Program-made: the position numbers and the translations under genes | In this document: piece after piece, positions 1 through 7,505 of the stretch | Position numbering within the stretch: position 1 is the stretch's first letter | Layout: the number at the start of each line of letters is the position of its first letter | Notes under the pieces: generated by a model | The model's input: the letters and a program-made list of their open reading frames with translations, nothing else | The model's database searches: none | Told to the model about the DNA's origin: nothing | DNA from: Candidatus Omnitrophota bacterium | GTDB lineage: Bacteria; Hinthialibacterota; Hinthialibacteria; OLB16 | Direction of reading: 5' to 3' | DNA length: 21,966 bases | Assembly: GCA_020632575.1 (NCBI GenBank) | Contig: JACKFH010000048.1 | Span: 1-21,966 of the forward strand

Positions 1-449
1 TGACACCCCGGGACATCAACCGCGATCGGTTTGGCGAGATAGACATGGACGCCCGCGTCAACTCCTGCTGCGGCCTGCTCCGGATGGAAGTAGGGTGGAC
101 TCTCGATCGCGATGGCGTCGACTCCACTGTCCAATAGCCTCTTGTAGCAGGAGAGGCCAGTGAAACGTTTCGACTCCGGAACCTCGAATTTCTCCCCGAA
201 GGCATCCACTCGGTCCTGAAAATAATCGGCAGCCGCGGCGATGTGGTAGCCGCCGTGTTTCTGAAACAGGTCGGTGATCCACTTTCCGCGTCCACCGCAA
301 CCGATCACTCCCAGATTGATTTTCGAATTCGCTTCCGCCGCCCTCACCGTCGCCGGCGAAAGAAGGCTGAACGCCACCGCCGCAGCTCCTGTCCGTTGCA
401 CAAAATCCCTTCGATTGATTCCTTCGAACGGTCTCTTCTCTTTTTCCAT
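1..449 (-). CDS. Tat-exported Gfo/Idh/MocA-family oxidoreductase (N-terminal part, cut by window edge)
   Basis: The first 149 residues are present; the C-terminus lies beyond position 1. A twin-arginine signal is visible (N-R-R-D-F-V-Q at residues 12-18, then an Ala-rich hydrophobic stretch ending near ATVRAAEA). A Rossmann dinucleotide-binding turn follows (GVIGCGGRG, residues 47-55). Near residues 139-147 the segment VYLAKPIAVDVPG corresponds to the conserved K-P motif that carries the catalytic lysine; the usual E-K-P is A-K-P here, which I recall in secreted members of the family. The family uses NAD(P) to oxidise or reduce sugars and related alcohols; the substrate cannot be told. GGAGG (457-461) lies 7 bases before the ATG, supporting this start. 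It is divergent from the secreted-protein pair that begins at 609. Confidence 0.9.
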   Translation of the reverse strand, partial: MEKEKRPFEGINRRDFVQRTGAAAVAFSLLSPATVRAAEANSKINLGVIGCGGRGKWITDLFQKHGGYHIAAAADYFQDRVDAFGEKFEVPESKRFTGLSCYKRLLDSGVDAIAIESPPYFHPEQAAAGVDAGVHVYLAKPIAVDVPGC

Positions 450-608
450 CGTTCCGCCTCCATCTTCCGCCCAGCGATGGGCCTCGAAATTGCAATGTGG
501 TTTCCACCAACCGGCTGGGATTTTACCAGAAGAGGGCAAGACAGGGACCCTTCCTTCTTGAGTTGGGGGTAAATCAGGGATCGAGCGCCTTCTCCCTGGA
601 AGGTCAGT

Positions 609-3071
609 GTGGGATACTTTCCGCCATCAATGCGTTCCCTCACCCTCCAACAACTCATCTTCATATGGATCGTCGAGTCCTCTTTTCTCGTGGCGTTCGG
701 TGCAGTTGCCCAAAACACGCCGTTCTGGGACGCCTTCCCTAGGATTGTCGAGACCCCCCGATTGGAAACCGCCCTGGATCATCACGCCAATATCGGATCC
801 TGTGCCTCTCAAACCGATCCCACTTGGGGGATCTACGGTCAGCGGATCGGGTCCAAACCGGGGAGGACCGAAAAGTTTCATCAGGCTGGATTGAAAACTA
901 TTTCGTATTTCGAAACCTTCGGTCAGTCTTATTGTTATGTCGCGGAAATCGGTCAAAAGAAAACAGAGGATTTTACGCCTCTCGGCGCGGGGCACTGGTC
1001 CTGGGAAAGGTACTCAGGCGGGCCGATAGTCTGGGTCGGAGTTCATCAGTATTTCGATGACGATCCCATCGCCCGACCCTACACTAGAACCCACCCGCGT
1101 TACGGTTCACCTGTCGCGACCTACCCTGATGGAACAATAGCCACCGGCTACATCGGGTCAGCGACCGACCCAAGAACGAGCCGGGTTTTCGACGCTCTCT
1201 GCTCGAAAGACATTCTGGGGAACCTGACCTACGAAACCTATTACAACCCAGAGGTCAACGAAATCGACCGGGATACCGGCAAACCGCGCGGTCCCCTCGA
1301 TGGCCTTTTCCTCATGCCCGAGACCGGAAAGTACGCCAGTCTCTTCATGTTTAAAAAGGATTCGGCTTGTCCCGCATGGATCGATTACACCCGAGCCTCC
1401 ACCCTCATGGCTGCCGACGCGGGGATCGATGGAATGTGGACGGACAATTTCAGCCCCTGGGACAGTTTTGGCCACCGACCCGTTCAGATCGCTTTTGGTG
1501 AATGGTCGGTCGCTGGGTTTCGCGATCACCTCAAGAAGGAATTCTCCAAAGATCAACTCAAATCCATGGGAGTCGAGAGCCCCGACACGTTTGATATCCG
1601 GGAATCACTCAGAGATATCGCCATAAAGTGGGGATGGGATGGTGAAAACCTCAACAGTCCAATCTGGACAGACAAGCGATGGTTGGAGGAGCCGCTCTGG
1701 CGGGCTTATGTTATCTTCAAACGACGGGCTGGCACTGAAGCGTTAGAAAAGTATTACCACGCGGTGAAGGATGCCGCTCGGGAGGCGGGAAAAGAAGAGT
1801 TCCTGGTGGCGGGCAACGATATCCCAGGGTTCAGCCTGGGCTGGCCGCGCGGGACGCTCGACATGGTCAGCACCGAGGTGACCGCTGGCTGGGGGCTGGC
1901 CAGAGGCGCAAGAGGATTCCGGCTCCCTCCTTTCGGACGTTACGCTCCGTTTTACAAACTGGCGCGCGAACACGCCCAAAGCCGCTTTGTCAACATCTGG
2001 TTTTATCGCGATCAGTTCGAGGAGGAACTCGCCAGTCAAACCATGGTCTCGGCTCTGTATTATGAGATGCTTGCAAACCATGCGCTCCCGATGTTTCATC
2101 CTGGAAAGGAACGTGTGGTCGGGACATCCGAAACCAACGTCGATTTCTTCAGGTTCGTCGAGAGGGTGGCCCCCCTCTATGGCGACCGAGTCCCGGTTGA
2201 GGAAATTGGCCTCTATTACAGTTCCTCCTCCATCCTTGCCCAGTTCACTCCCGGCGGCATTCTGGACCTGAATCATCAATCCCACCAATTCGCCTATTGG
2301 GGTTGGGCGACAGCGCTTGGTGAACTTCACTATTTGCACCGACCCATCCCCGAATGGAAACTGAATCTAAAGACTCTTGCCGATCTCCGAGTTTTGATCA
2401 TTCCCGACTCGGAAATCTTAGATCCCGATGTCGTCCAAGAGGTGCTCCTCCCCTGGGTTCGCGATCAAGGAGGACAACTTCTGGTGACCGCCAATTCCGG
2501 AAAACGATTGGGCGAATCGGGGAACTTTGCTCTCAACCCAAAAGGTTTCTCGACAGCGCCTCTCACGGGTGTCGACTCAGCTGAAGATGCGTCGAGCGAG
2601 ACATTCGCTTCAGAGGGTTCCGGGCAGGTGCTCTATCTCTCCAAGGATATCGGGTTCGATTTCTACCTGGCCAATGACCCAGTCGAACGCGAGGGCGCTC
2701 TTCCCAGATTCAGAGAGTGTCTGAGCAAACTTCTGCCCGAAAAGACTTCCCTCTCCCTCGAATTCTTGGAGGGTGATTCCCCCAACCTCGGCGCGACTCT
2801 TTACCAAAGCAAGTCAACGAACCGGTTGTTCCTTGACCTGAACAATTCCGCTGTCGATCTGACCGCGGATACGATGACAAAGACCTCTCCAATCAAAGTT
2901 TCTGTCCATCTTCCGGAGTCCATGCGCGACAGAAATCTCATAGCCACGGCGGTTGCCCCGGATGCGACCCCTCAAGTGGAGATTCAATCTCCAACAAAAG
3001 ACCGAATTGAATTGATTGTGGGGCCGATCGAATATTACGCCGGAGTGATAGTTGAACCTTTGAACCAGTGA
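609..3071 (+). CDS. Secreted glycoside-hydrolase-like protein, unassigned family
   Basis: A protein of 820 residues. A hydrophobic signal sequence spans about residues 8-34 (ends near VAFGAVAQN). The middle is rich in aromatic and acidic residues, with segments such as AGIDGMWTDNFSPWD (about 271-285) that look like a beta-strand end of a TIM barrel with a carboxylate. Residues about 530-660 (LYYSSSS, then DLRVLIIPDSEILDPD, then GGQLLVTANSGKR) resemble the class-I-amidotransferase-like trimerisation domain of GH42-type beta-galactosidases. The last 100 residues look like a beta-sandwich. The glycosidase role is inference from this architecture; I cannot name a GH family or the catalytic pair. 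The GTG start has GGAAGG 5 bases upstream; the in-frame ATG at 630 is an alternative without a clear ribosome site. The next gene starts 12 bases after the stop, so they are probably cotranscribed. Confidence 0.8.
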   Translation: MGYFPPSMRSLTLQQLIFIWIVESSFLVAFGAVAQNTPFWDAFPRIVETPRLETALDHHANIGSCASQTDPTWGIYGQRIGSKPGRTEKFHQAGLKTISYFETFGQSYCYVAEIGQKKTEDFTPLGAGHWSWERYSGGPIVWVGVHQYFDDDPIARPYTRTHPRYGSPVATYPDGTIATGYIGSATDPRTSRVFDALCSKDILGNLTYETYYNPEVNEIDRDTGKPRGPLDGLFLMPETGKYASLFMFKKDSACPAWIDYTRASTLMAADAGIDGMWTDNFSPWDSFGHRPVQIAFGEWSVAGFRDHLKKEFSKDQLKSMGVESPDTFDIRESLRDIAIKWGWDGENLNSPIWTDKRWLEEPLWRAYVIFKRRAGTEALEKYYHAVKDAAREAGKEEFLVAGNDIPGFSLGWPRGTLDMVSTEVTAGWGLARGARGFRLPPFGRYAPFYKLAREHAQSRFVNIWFYRDQFEEELASQTMVSALYYEMLANHALPMFHPGKERVVGTSETNVDFFRFVERVAPLYGDRVPVEEIGLYYSSSSILAQFTPGGILDLNHQSHQFAYWGWATALGELHYLHRPIPEWKLNLKTLADLRVLIIPDSEILDPDVVQEVLLPWVRDQGGQLLVTANSGKRLGESGNFALNPKGFSTAPLTGVDSAEDASSETFASEGSGQVLYLSKDIGFDFYLANDPVEREGALPRFRECLSKLLPEKTSLSLEFLEGDSPNLGATLYQSKSTNRLFLDLNNSAVDLTADTMTKTSPIKVSVHLPESMRDRNLIATAVAPDATPQVEIQSPTKDRIELIVGPIEYYAGVIVEPLNQ

Positions 3072-3083
3072 GGATTCTTTAAA

Positions 3084-5315
3084 GTGAATAGTCGATCTCT
3101 CTTTTGTTTGACCAGTCTGTTAATCATTCTTCTTCCATTGAGATCGGCCACTGCCGAATCCGCCGAGGACAGAGCCAATGCGATCTTGGAGGGATTCTCA
3201 CAAGTCCAACAGGATTACCAACGGTTTCAGGAAGAGATTGTGAACCTCATCCGAGTCGACTTTGATCTCGATTCCGCCTTACTTCTCCCACAGGAAGAAG
3301 TTGAACTCCGAATCACCGCGCACTGCGAAACCTCCCCCAATCCGAAACTGGAATTGATCGAGGATTGTTATTCCGAGACCCCTCGAACGACCTCGTTTGA
3401 TTTGAAATGGAACAAGACGTTGGAGGGTGAGTTTGTCGCGAACTGGAAATGGACTCCGACCGGAACGGGGAACTACCTTCTGCACTGGGTCTGTGATATC
3501 GGCGGGGACATCCCGGTATTTTATCGCAATTTCTCGGTCATCGACGATTCATTCGCGGTGGCGATCCTCAATTCCACCAGCCACCGACAACCGAGACCCG
3601 AACCCGATTTCCATGAACTCCATCTCCCTTTCAGTTATTGGGCGGAATCGATGCTGTTCACACCCAGAGGCTCCGCCCAACAGTTTGCCAACTTCAGCAT
3701 GGGGGCTCGCCAATACGGCGACGATCCTGGTCTGATGATCTTCAAGGGTGGGTGCTATCTGAAAGACGATCAAACGGTTTTCTATGACGAACCGGAACCG
3801 GTTCAGCGAGCGGTCCTCGCGAGTTACCAGGAACTTTGGGGGATGCATGGATTTCCCCAACCGCTGTCGAGTCTCTACACCTACGGATTAGGCAACGGCC
3901 CGGTGAAGGTGGCTCGCTCGCTGGGATTCGACCTCCTGGGCGCTCTGTGCGCCGATCAGAATTGGGGGGATGGACCCTTCCAGATCAACCATTGGGGAAT
4001 GCCCGCCAGGCCCTACTTTGTGAGCTCAGAGGATTTCCGAAAACCCGGCCCTGGCAATTCGGGAGCCATGGTCGGGGTCCAACAATGCGAGCGATACACA
4101 GTCGGTTGCCGGGATTATAACTGCGTTTACTCCTTCGAAGGCGGCATCTCCTACGCCTTCGATCAATACACCGCGCAAGCGAAGGACAGAGTTGTCGATG
4201 AAATCATCCTGTCGAGGGAAAAGGACTTCCTCGAATGCCTGTTGAACTCAGCGGGGCAGACCGATACGCCCTTCTTCTTCAGTTGCGGGATCGAAATGAA
4301 CGGAGTCTGGCCCGAGATGGCCGAGATCAATCGGATGATGATGGAACACCTGGTGAAACGATCGAGGGATTTCCCCCTCGCCTTCGCAAATGCATCGGAG
4401 ACGGCGAAATTCATGCGCCGTCATTATGACAAAACGCCTGAATCCATTCTGTATCTCCCGGATGTTTACTGTGGTCTGACTCAAGGGGGCAAACCGGCCT
4501 GCCACCCCGACACGATGGAGATCGAGAACGCCGATCTTCGGGCCATCTTCCGATTCGGCGAGGAGCTACCCTATGCTCAGTACGATTACACCGCCTCTTG
4601 GAACTATCCGGATTGGGGGAACGAGGAGATCCCTCGCAAGCCGGATGGCTATGTCATCCCCAACACGGAGGATCGCTTCCGAGTCACGCCAAAGATCCTC
4701 GATACTCGTGGTATTGAAGTCCGGACGCAAACGGAAGAGAGAGCCGAGGCAACCGTTATGACACTTGAGATTGACGCTGCGAGTGATTATCAGAACCTTG
4801 CGCTGGCGGTGTGGAATCTCCCTCGGACCTACACCGAGGATTCAAACCAATTTCTTCTGCAAGGCGCCGAGAGATTCATCCCGGTGAGAGCGCCGTTCAC
4901 GGGAAATCTCAATGGCATTCTAATTGCTGATCTCAAGAAGGGGAAAAACCAAATGACGCTTGAGGTGAAAACCGACTCTCGCCCCCTCCAGTTCCTGGAT
5001 GTCCGGCTCGGAGAATCGGCGTTTGCAAAAGTCCTGGATCGCGGGGGTGAGTCCACGGCGTATCTCTTTACCACCGCTGAGGTTCCTGTTGATCTCGAAA
5101 TCGCGCCCACATCCGAAACGGAGGCGCAACTCTTTCCCTCCAACTACGAGGGGCCGATTCCACTCAGAGGTTTGAACACGATTCGACTCGACCCGGGTCA
5201 ATGCCCCCGGGTTGTCGGGTTAAGTCGAGAGGAACTTCAGAAGGCTTGTCCGGATCGAAAGACATTCAAAGCCTGGCAAGTTGAGGATATTCCCTCGATA
5301 TCTGGAAGAGACTAG
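3084..5315 (+). CDS. Large secreted protein of unknown family
   Basis: A protein of 743 residues with an N-terminal signal peptide (MNSRSLFCLTSLLIILLPLRSATA). A short helical, Gln/Glu-rich segment follows (about 26-55), then a beta-rich region (about 56-150) and a long central region rich in Tyr, Trp, His and acidic residues. The segment around FFFSCGIEMNGVWPEMAEI, followed by a helical stretch, has the feel of a carbohydrate-active (beta/alpha) barrel, but I recognise no catalytic motif. The C-terminal 200 residues look like beta-sandwich modules. Several Cys residues would suit disulfides outside the cytoplasm. The GTG start is preceded by AGGA 9 bases away, overlapping the stop of the upstream gene, so the two are likely one operon and may act on the same polymer. 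Function is not assigned. Confidence 0.8.
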   Translation: MNSRSLFCLTSLLIILLPLRSATAESAEDRANAILEGFSQVQQDYQRFQEEIVNLIRVDFDLDSALLLPQEEVELRITAHCETSPNPKLELIEDCYSETPRTTSFDLKWNKTLEGEFVANWKWTPTGTGNYLLHWVCDIGGDIPVFYRNFSVIDDSFAVAILNSTSHRQPRPEPDFHELHLPFSYWAESMLFTPRGSAQQFANFSMGARQYGDDPGLMIFKGGCYLKDDQTVFYDEPEPVQRAVLASYQELWGMHGFPQPLSSLYTYGLGNGPVKVARSLGFDLLGALCADQNWGDGPFQINHWGMPARPYFVSSEDFRKPGPGNSGAMVGVQQCERYTVGCRDYNCVYSFEGGISYAFDQYTAQAKDRVVDEIILSREKDFLECLLNSAGQTDTPFFFSCGIEMNGVWPEMAEINRMMMEHLVKRSRDFPLAFANASETAKFMRRHYDKTPESILYLPDVYCGLTQGGKPACHPDTMEIENADLRAIFRFGEELPYAQYDYTASWNYPDWGNEEIPRKPDGYVIPNTEDRFRVTPKILDTRGIEVRTQTEERAEATVMTLEIDAASDYQNLALAVWNLPRTYTEDSNQFLLQGAERFIPVRAPFTGNLNGILIADLKKGKNQMTLEVKTDSRPLQFLDVRLGESAFAKVLDRGGESTAYLFTTAEVPVDLEIAPTSETEAQLFPSNYEGPIPLRGLNTIRLDPGQCPRVVGLSREELQKACPDRKTFKAWQVEDIPSISGRD

Positions 5316-5346
5316 CTCTCTTCAGATTTGACCGGACTGTTTGGTT

Positions 5347-5913
5347 TCACTTTTCAAATTTGAAATTGAACTCGGCATCCCTCAGGAGCGGCGCGGCCTC
5401 GTCCTTGGGAGAAAGACCGGTCGGTTCCATCGGCCACTCGATTCCGATCTCGGGGTCGGCGTAGTGAACCGACCTTTCAGAATCGGGAGCATAAGTGTTG
5501 GTGCATTTGTAATAGATCAAAGTTTGGTCCTCGAGAGCCAGGAATCCGTGGGCGAATCCGACAGGGACCCACATGGCGAGACCATTTTCGGCGGATAGGG
5601 TCCGTCCCACCCATTTCCCGAAAGTGGGCGATCCCTCCCGGAGGTCGACCGCCACATCGAATATGGAGCCGGTGATCGCGCGAATCAGCTTCCCCATCCC
5701 GTGCGGTTCGATCTGGTAATGCATCCCTCGGAGCGTTCCTTTGGCGGAGAGACTCATGTTGTCTTGTAAAAATGTTTCATCGAAACCCTCGGCGGACCAA
5801 TTCTTTTGGGAGTAGGTTTCGGTAAAGAAACCGCGATCATCGCGGAAATATCGGGTTACAACCAGGAGGACATCCTCGATTTCGGTGGGCGTGAGTTGAA
5901 CCATGGGGGGCAT
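5347..5913 (-). CDS. rfbC: dTDP-4-dehydrorhamnose 3,5-epimerase (RmlC/RfbC)
   Basis: This cupin-fold epimerase converts dTDP-4-keto-6-deoxyglucose to dTDP-4-keto-rhamnose in the cytoplasm, the third step of dTDP-L-rhamnose synthesis. At 188 residues it is full length. Family motifs run in order: DDRGFFTETY (25-34), FLQDNMSLSAKGTLRGMHYQ (48-67), IFDVAVDLREGSPTFGKWVG (84-103), VPVGFAHGFLAL (116-127), IYYKCTNTYAPDSERSV (133-149), then WP and LSPKD (167-171). By alignment from memory the His-Asp dyad is H65 and D171, with a Tyr near 135 and K75 nearby. No other rml genes are in the window, so it is isolated here. A weak GGAG lies about 12 bases upstream; a second Met at residue 4 is possible. It converges with the secreted-protein operon, 31 bases apart. 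Confidence 0.95.
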   Translation of the reverse strand: MPPMVQLTPTEIEDVLLVVTRYFRDDRGFFTETYSQKNWSAEGFDETFLQDNMSLSAKGTLRGMHYQIEPHGMGKLIRAITGSIFDVAVDLREGSPTFGKWVGRTLSAENGLAMWVPVGFAHGFLALEDQTLIYYKCTNTYAPDSERSVHYADPEIGIEWPMEPTGLSPKDEAAPLLRDAEFNFKFEK

Positions 5914-5945
5914 TTTCTAGTCGGTCTCCACTCAATAGTCTGTTC

Positions 5946-6009
5946 GTGGGAGCGGCATCCTTGCCGCGAAGGCCCCTCCTGGGAATCGCGGCAAGGATGC
6001 CGCTCCCAC
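5946..6009. repeat. Perfect 24-bp inverted repeat, REP-like intergenic hairpin, copy 1
   Basis: The left arm is 5946-5969 (begins GTGGGAGCGGCATCC) and the right arm 5986-6009 is its exact reverse complement, with a 16-base loop between. A diverged second copy is at 9864-9926. Perfect arms of this length, outside genes and present twice in 22 kb, fit a dispersed palindromic element of REP or MITE type. No RAYT-type transposase is in the window. Confidence 0.85.
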
Positions 6010-6063
6010 TGCGCAGAATAGAGTTGACATAAGACCCAAAGTCAAGGCGACAAGTAAATCGAG

Positions 6064-6094
6064 CCTCCCTCGGAGGTAAGCGGGGGCGTTTTTT
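6064..6094 (+). terminator. Weak hairpin followed by T-run in the leader of the sugar kinase gene
   Basis: CCTCC (6064-6068) and GGAGG (6072-6076) can pair across a 3-base loop, and a run of six T follows at 6089-6094. The 12-base gap between stem and T-run makes it a poor intrinsic terminator. No plus-strand gene lies just upstream, so if active it would act in the kinase leader. Confidence 0.2.
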
Positions 6095-6214
6095 CGGCCG
6101 CGCGGTTCCGGTATCCTACGCGCTTTCCGTCAGGTGATTGTGCGAAACCCATAGAAGCCATCCTCGTGGACTCGGGGATGACGGAATGTTTCTCAAATAG
6201 ATTGGAGGACTCAA

Positions 6215-7300
6215 ATGTCGCTCAGCATCAAACCCCAAAACGAAGCCGAACTCGACCTGTTGTCGGTCGGCGAATGCATGATCCGCCTCTCCCCCCCCGG
6301 CCATGGTCGGCTCGAATACGCGAATTCCCTGGAGGTCTGGGTGGGCGGCGGCGAATTCAATGTCGCATACGCACTGGCCCGCCTCGGGATGAGAACCGGC
6401 TGGACCTCTCGGATGGTCGACAACCCGCTGGGGCATCTGATCATCAACCACGCGCGCGCGGTCGGGATGGACACCAGCGAGGTGGTGATGGTCCCTTACG
6501 ATGGTGTCGGGATCAAAGACCGTGTCGGTCTCAACTTCACCGAGGTCGGCACCGGAGTCCGCGCCAGCGTCACCATGTATGACCGAGGTCATGCCGCCGC
6601 GGCGCATCTCAAGCCGGGCGAGATCGATTGGAAACGGATCTTTTCCGAACGCGGAGTTCGTTGGCTTCACACCGGCGGGATCTTTACCGCCCTCTCCGAG
6701 GACACCGCGGCCACTTGCAAAGAGATGCTCCAAGCCGCACATGAGGCTGGGACCGTGGTCTCTTACGATCTCAATTTCCGGTCCAAACTTTGGACCAGCG
6801 AGCAGGCCCAGAAAGCGACCAAGGAACTCGTCCAGTATGTCGACTGCCTAATCGGCAACGAAGAGGATTTCCAAAAAGTCCTCGGCTTCGAGGTCGAGGG
6901 AACCGACGAGAACCTCTCCGCCCTGCCCGTCGAAAACTACAAGCGGATGGTCGAGCGAGTCGTCGAAACCTACCCCAATGTGCAGGTGGTGGGCACGACC
7001 CTCCGCGAGGTGAAGAGCGGCCTGATCAACAACTGGGCGGCGATCCTCTATGCCGAAGGCAAGTTCCATGAGTCGCGGCAGTTCGAGGGACTCGAAATCG
7101 AGGACCGTGTGGGCGGCGGCGATGGTTTCGCTTCCGGATTCGCCTATGGATTCCTCAACGGATTGACCCCACAGGAATGTGTGGAAATCGGCGCGGCGCA
7201 TGGGGCCCTTCTACAAAGCACCCGAGGCGACACGAGTCAGATCACCAAGGACGAGCTGATGCACGTGACCAAAGGTGGCTCGGCGAGGATCAAGCGGTAA
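6215..7300 (+). CDS. kdgK: PfkB-family sugar kinase, probably 2-keto-3-deoxygluconate kinase
   Basis: A cytoplasmic ribokinase-fold enzyme of 361 residues that transfers phosphate from ATP to a sugar acid or sugar. It opens with LLSVGECMIRLSPPG (about 15-29), then VGGGEFNVAYALARLGM (about 48-64), the substrate-binding PfkB signature 1 region. The C-terminal signature is DRVGGGDGFASGFAYG (297-312), with D303 as the expected catalytic base and the glycines as the anion hole. The D-R-V-G-G-G-D form, rather than D-T-x-G-A-G-D, is what I associate with KDG-kinase-like members, so kdgK is the best guess; fructokinase or another PfkB substrate remains possible. GGAGG is 6 bases before the ATG. It is transcribed alone, flanked by a divergent rfbC and a strong hairpin downstream. 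KDG kinase would fit uronate breakdown. Confidence 0.88.
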   Translation: MSLSIKPQNEAELDLLSVGECMIRLSPPGHGRLEYANSLEVWVGGGEFNVAYALARLGMRTGWTSRMVDNPLGHLIINHARAVGMDTSEVVMVPYDGVGIKDRVGLNFTEVGTGVRASVTMYDRGHAAAAHLKPGEIDWKRIFSERGVRWLHTGGIFTALSEDTAATCKEMLQAAHEAGTVVSYDLNFRSKLWTSEQAQKATKELVQYVDCLIGNEEDFQKVLGFEVEGTDENLSALPVENYKRMVERVVETYPNVQVVGTTLREVKSGLINNWAAILYAEGKFHESRQFEGLEIEDRVGGGDGFASGFAYGFLNGLTPQECVEIGAAHGALLQSTRGDTSQITKDELMHVTKGGSARIKR

Positions 7301-7314
7301 TTCTGGATAGAAAT

Positions 7315-7347
7315 ATCGGTCTCCCCGCTCTTCACGGGGAGACCGAT
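7315..7347. terminator. Strong 13-bp stem-loop after the sugar kinase
   Basis: The arms ATCGGTCTCCCCG (7315-7327) and CGGGGAGACCGAT (7335-7347) pair perfectly around the 7-base loop CTCTTCA, starting 15 bases after the kinase stop. No T-run follows, so it is either a rho-assisted or processing/stability hairpin rather than a classic intrinsic terminator. Confidence 0.55.
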
Positions 7348-7505
7348 TCCCTCCCCTCGGGTTTCGACTCGCGAAGTTTTATGGCATCGTAATCAATGTC
7401 CAATACGCTTCTAGTTTTTCTCCCTCAGGATCCATGGTTCATGCGAATTTTTCCGGAAATGTCGGGAAATCCAAGTTGGAAGCGATCAGAGCAAGGAGCC
7501 AGTTT

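Larger units (their letters stand above)
5914..6214. other. 301-base spacer between divergent rfbC and sugar kinase
   Basis: No protein gene is supported here. The spacer holds the 64-base hairpin repeat at 5946-6009, a lone TTGACA at 6024-6029 without a convincing -10 box, a small hairpin plus T-run at 6064-6094, and the GGAGG ribosome site (6204-6208) of the kinase gene. Promoters for both divergent genes must lie here, but I could not identify either with confidence. Confidence 0.6.

Noticed and set aside
1743..2339. A 198-residue minus-strand frame inside the GH-like gene
   Set aside because: No recognisable domain and no good start context; the overlapping plus-strand protein is far longer with a signal peptide.
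5352..5363. Palindrome TTCAAATTTGAA at the 3' end of rfbC
   Set aside because: It lies in coding sequence for the last residues of the epimerase and has no second copy or associated regulatory signal.
6024..6029. Consensus TTGACA upstream of the sugar kinase gene
   Set aside because: No acceptable -10 box is found at 15-19 bases downstream, so a promoter is not supported.
7103..7123. Sugar kinase signature with Gly-Gly-Gly-Asp instead of Gly-Ala-Gly-Asp
   Set aside because: I associate this form with the KDG-kinase-like branch of the PfkB family, so it is not a defect.
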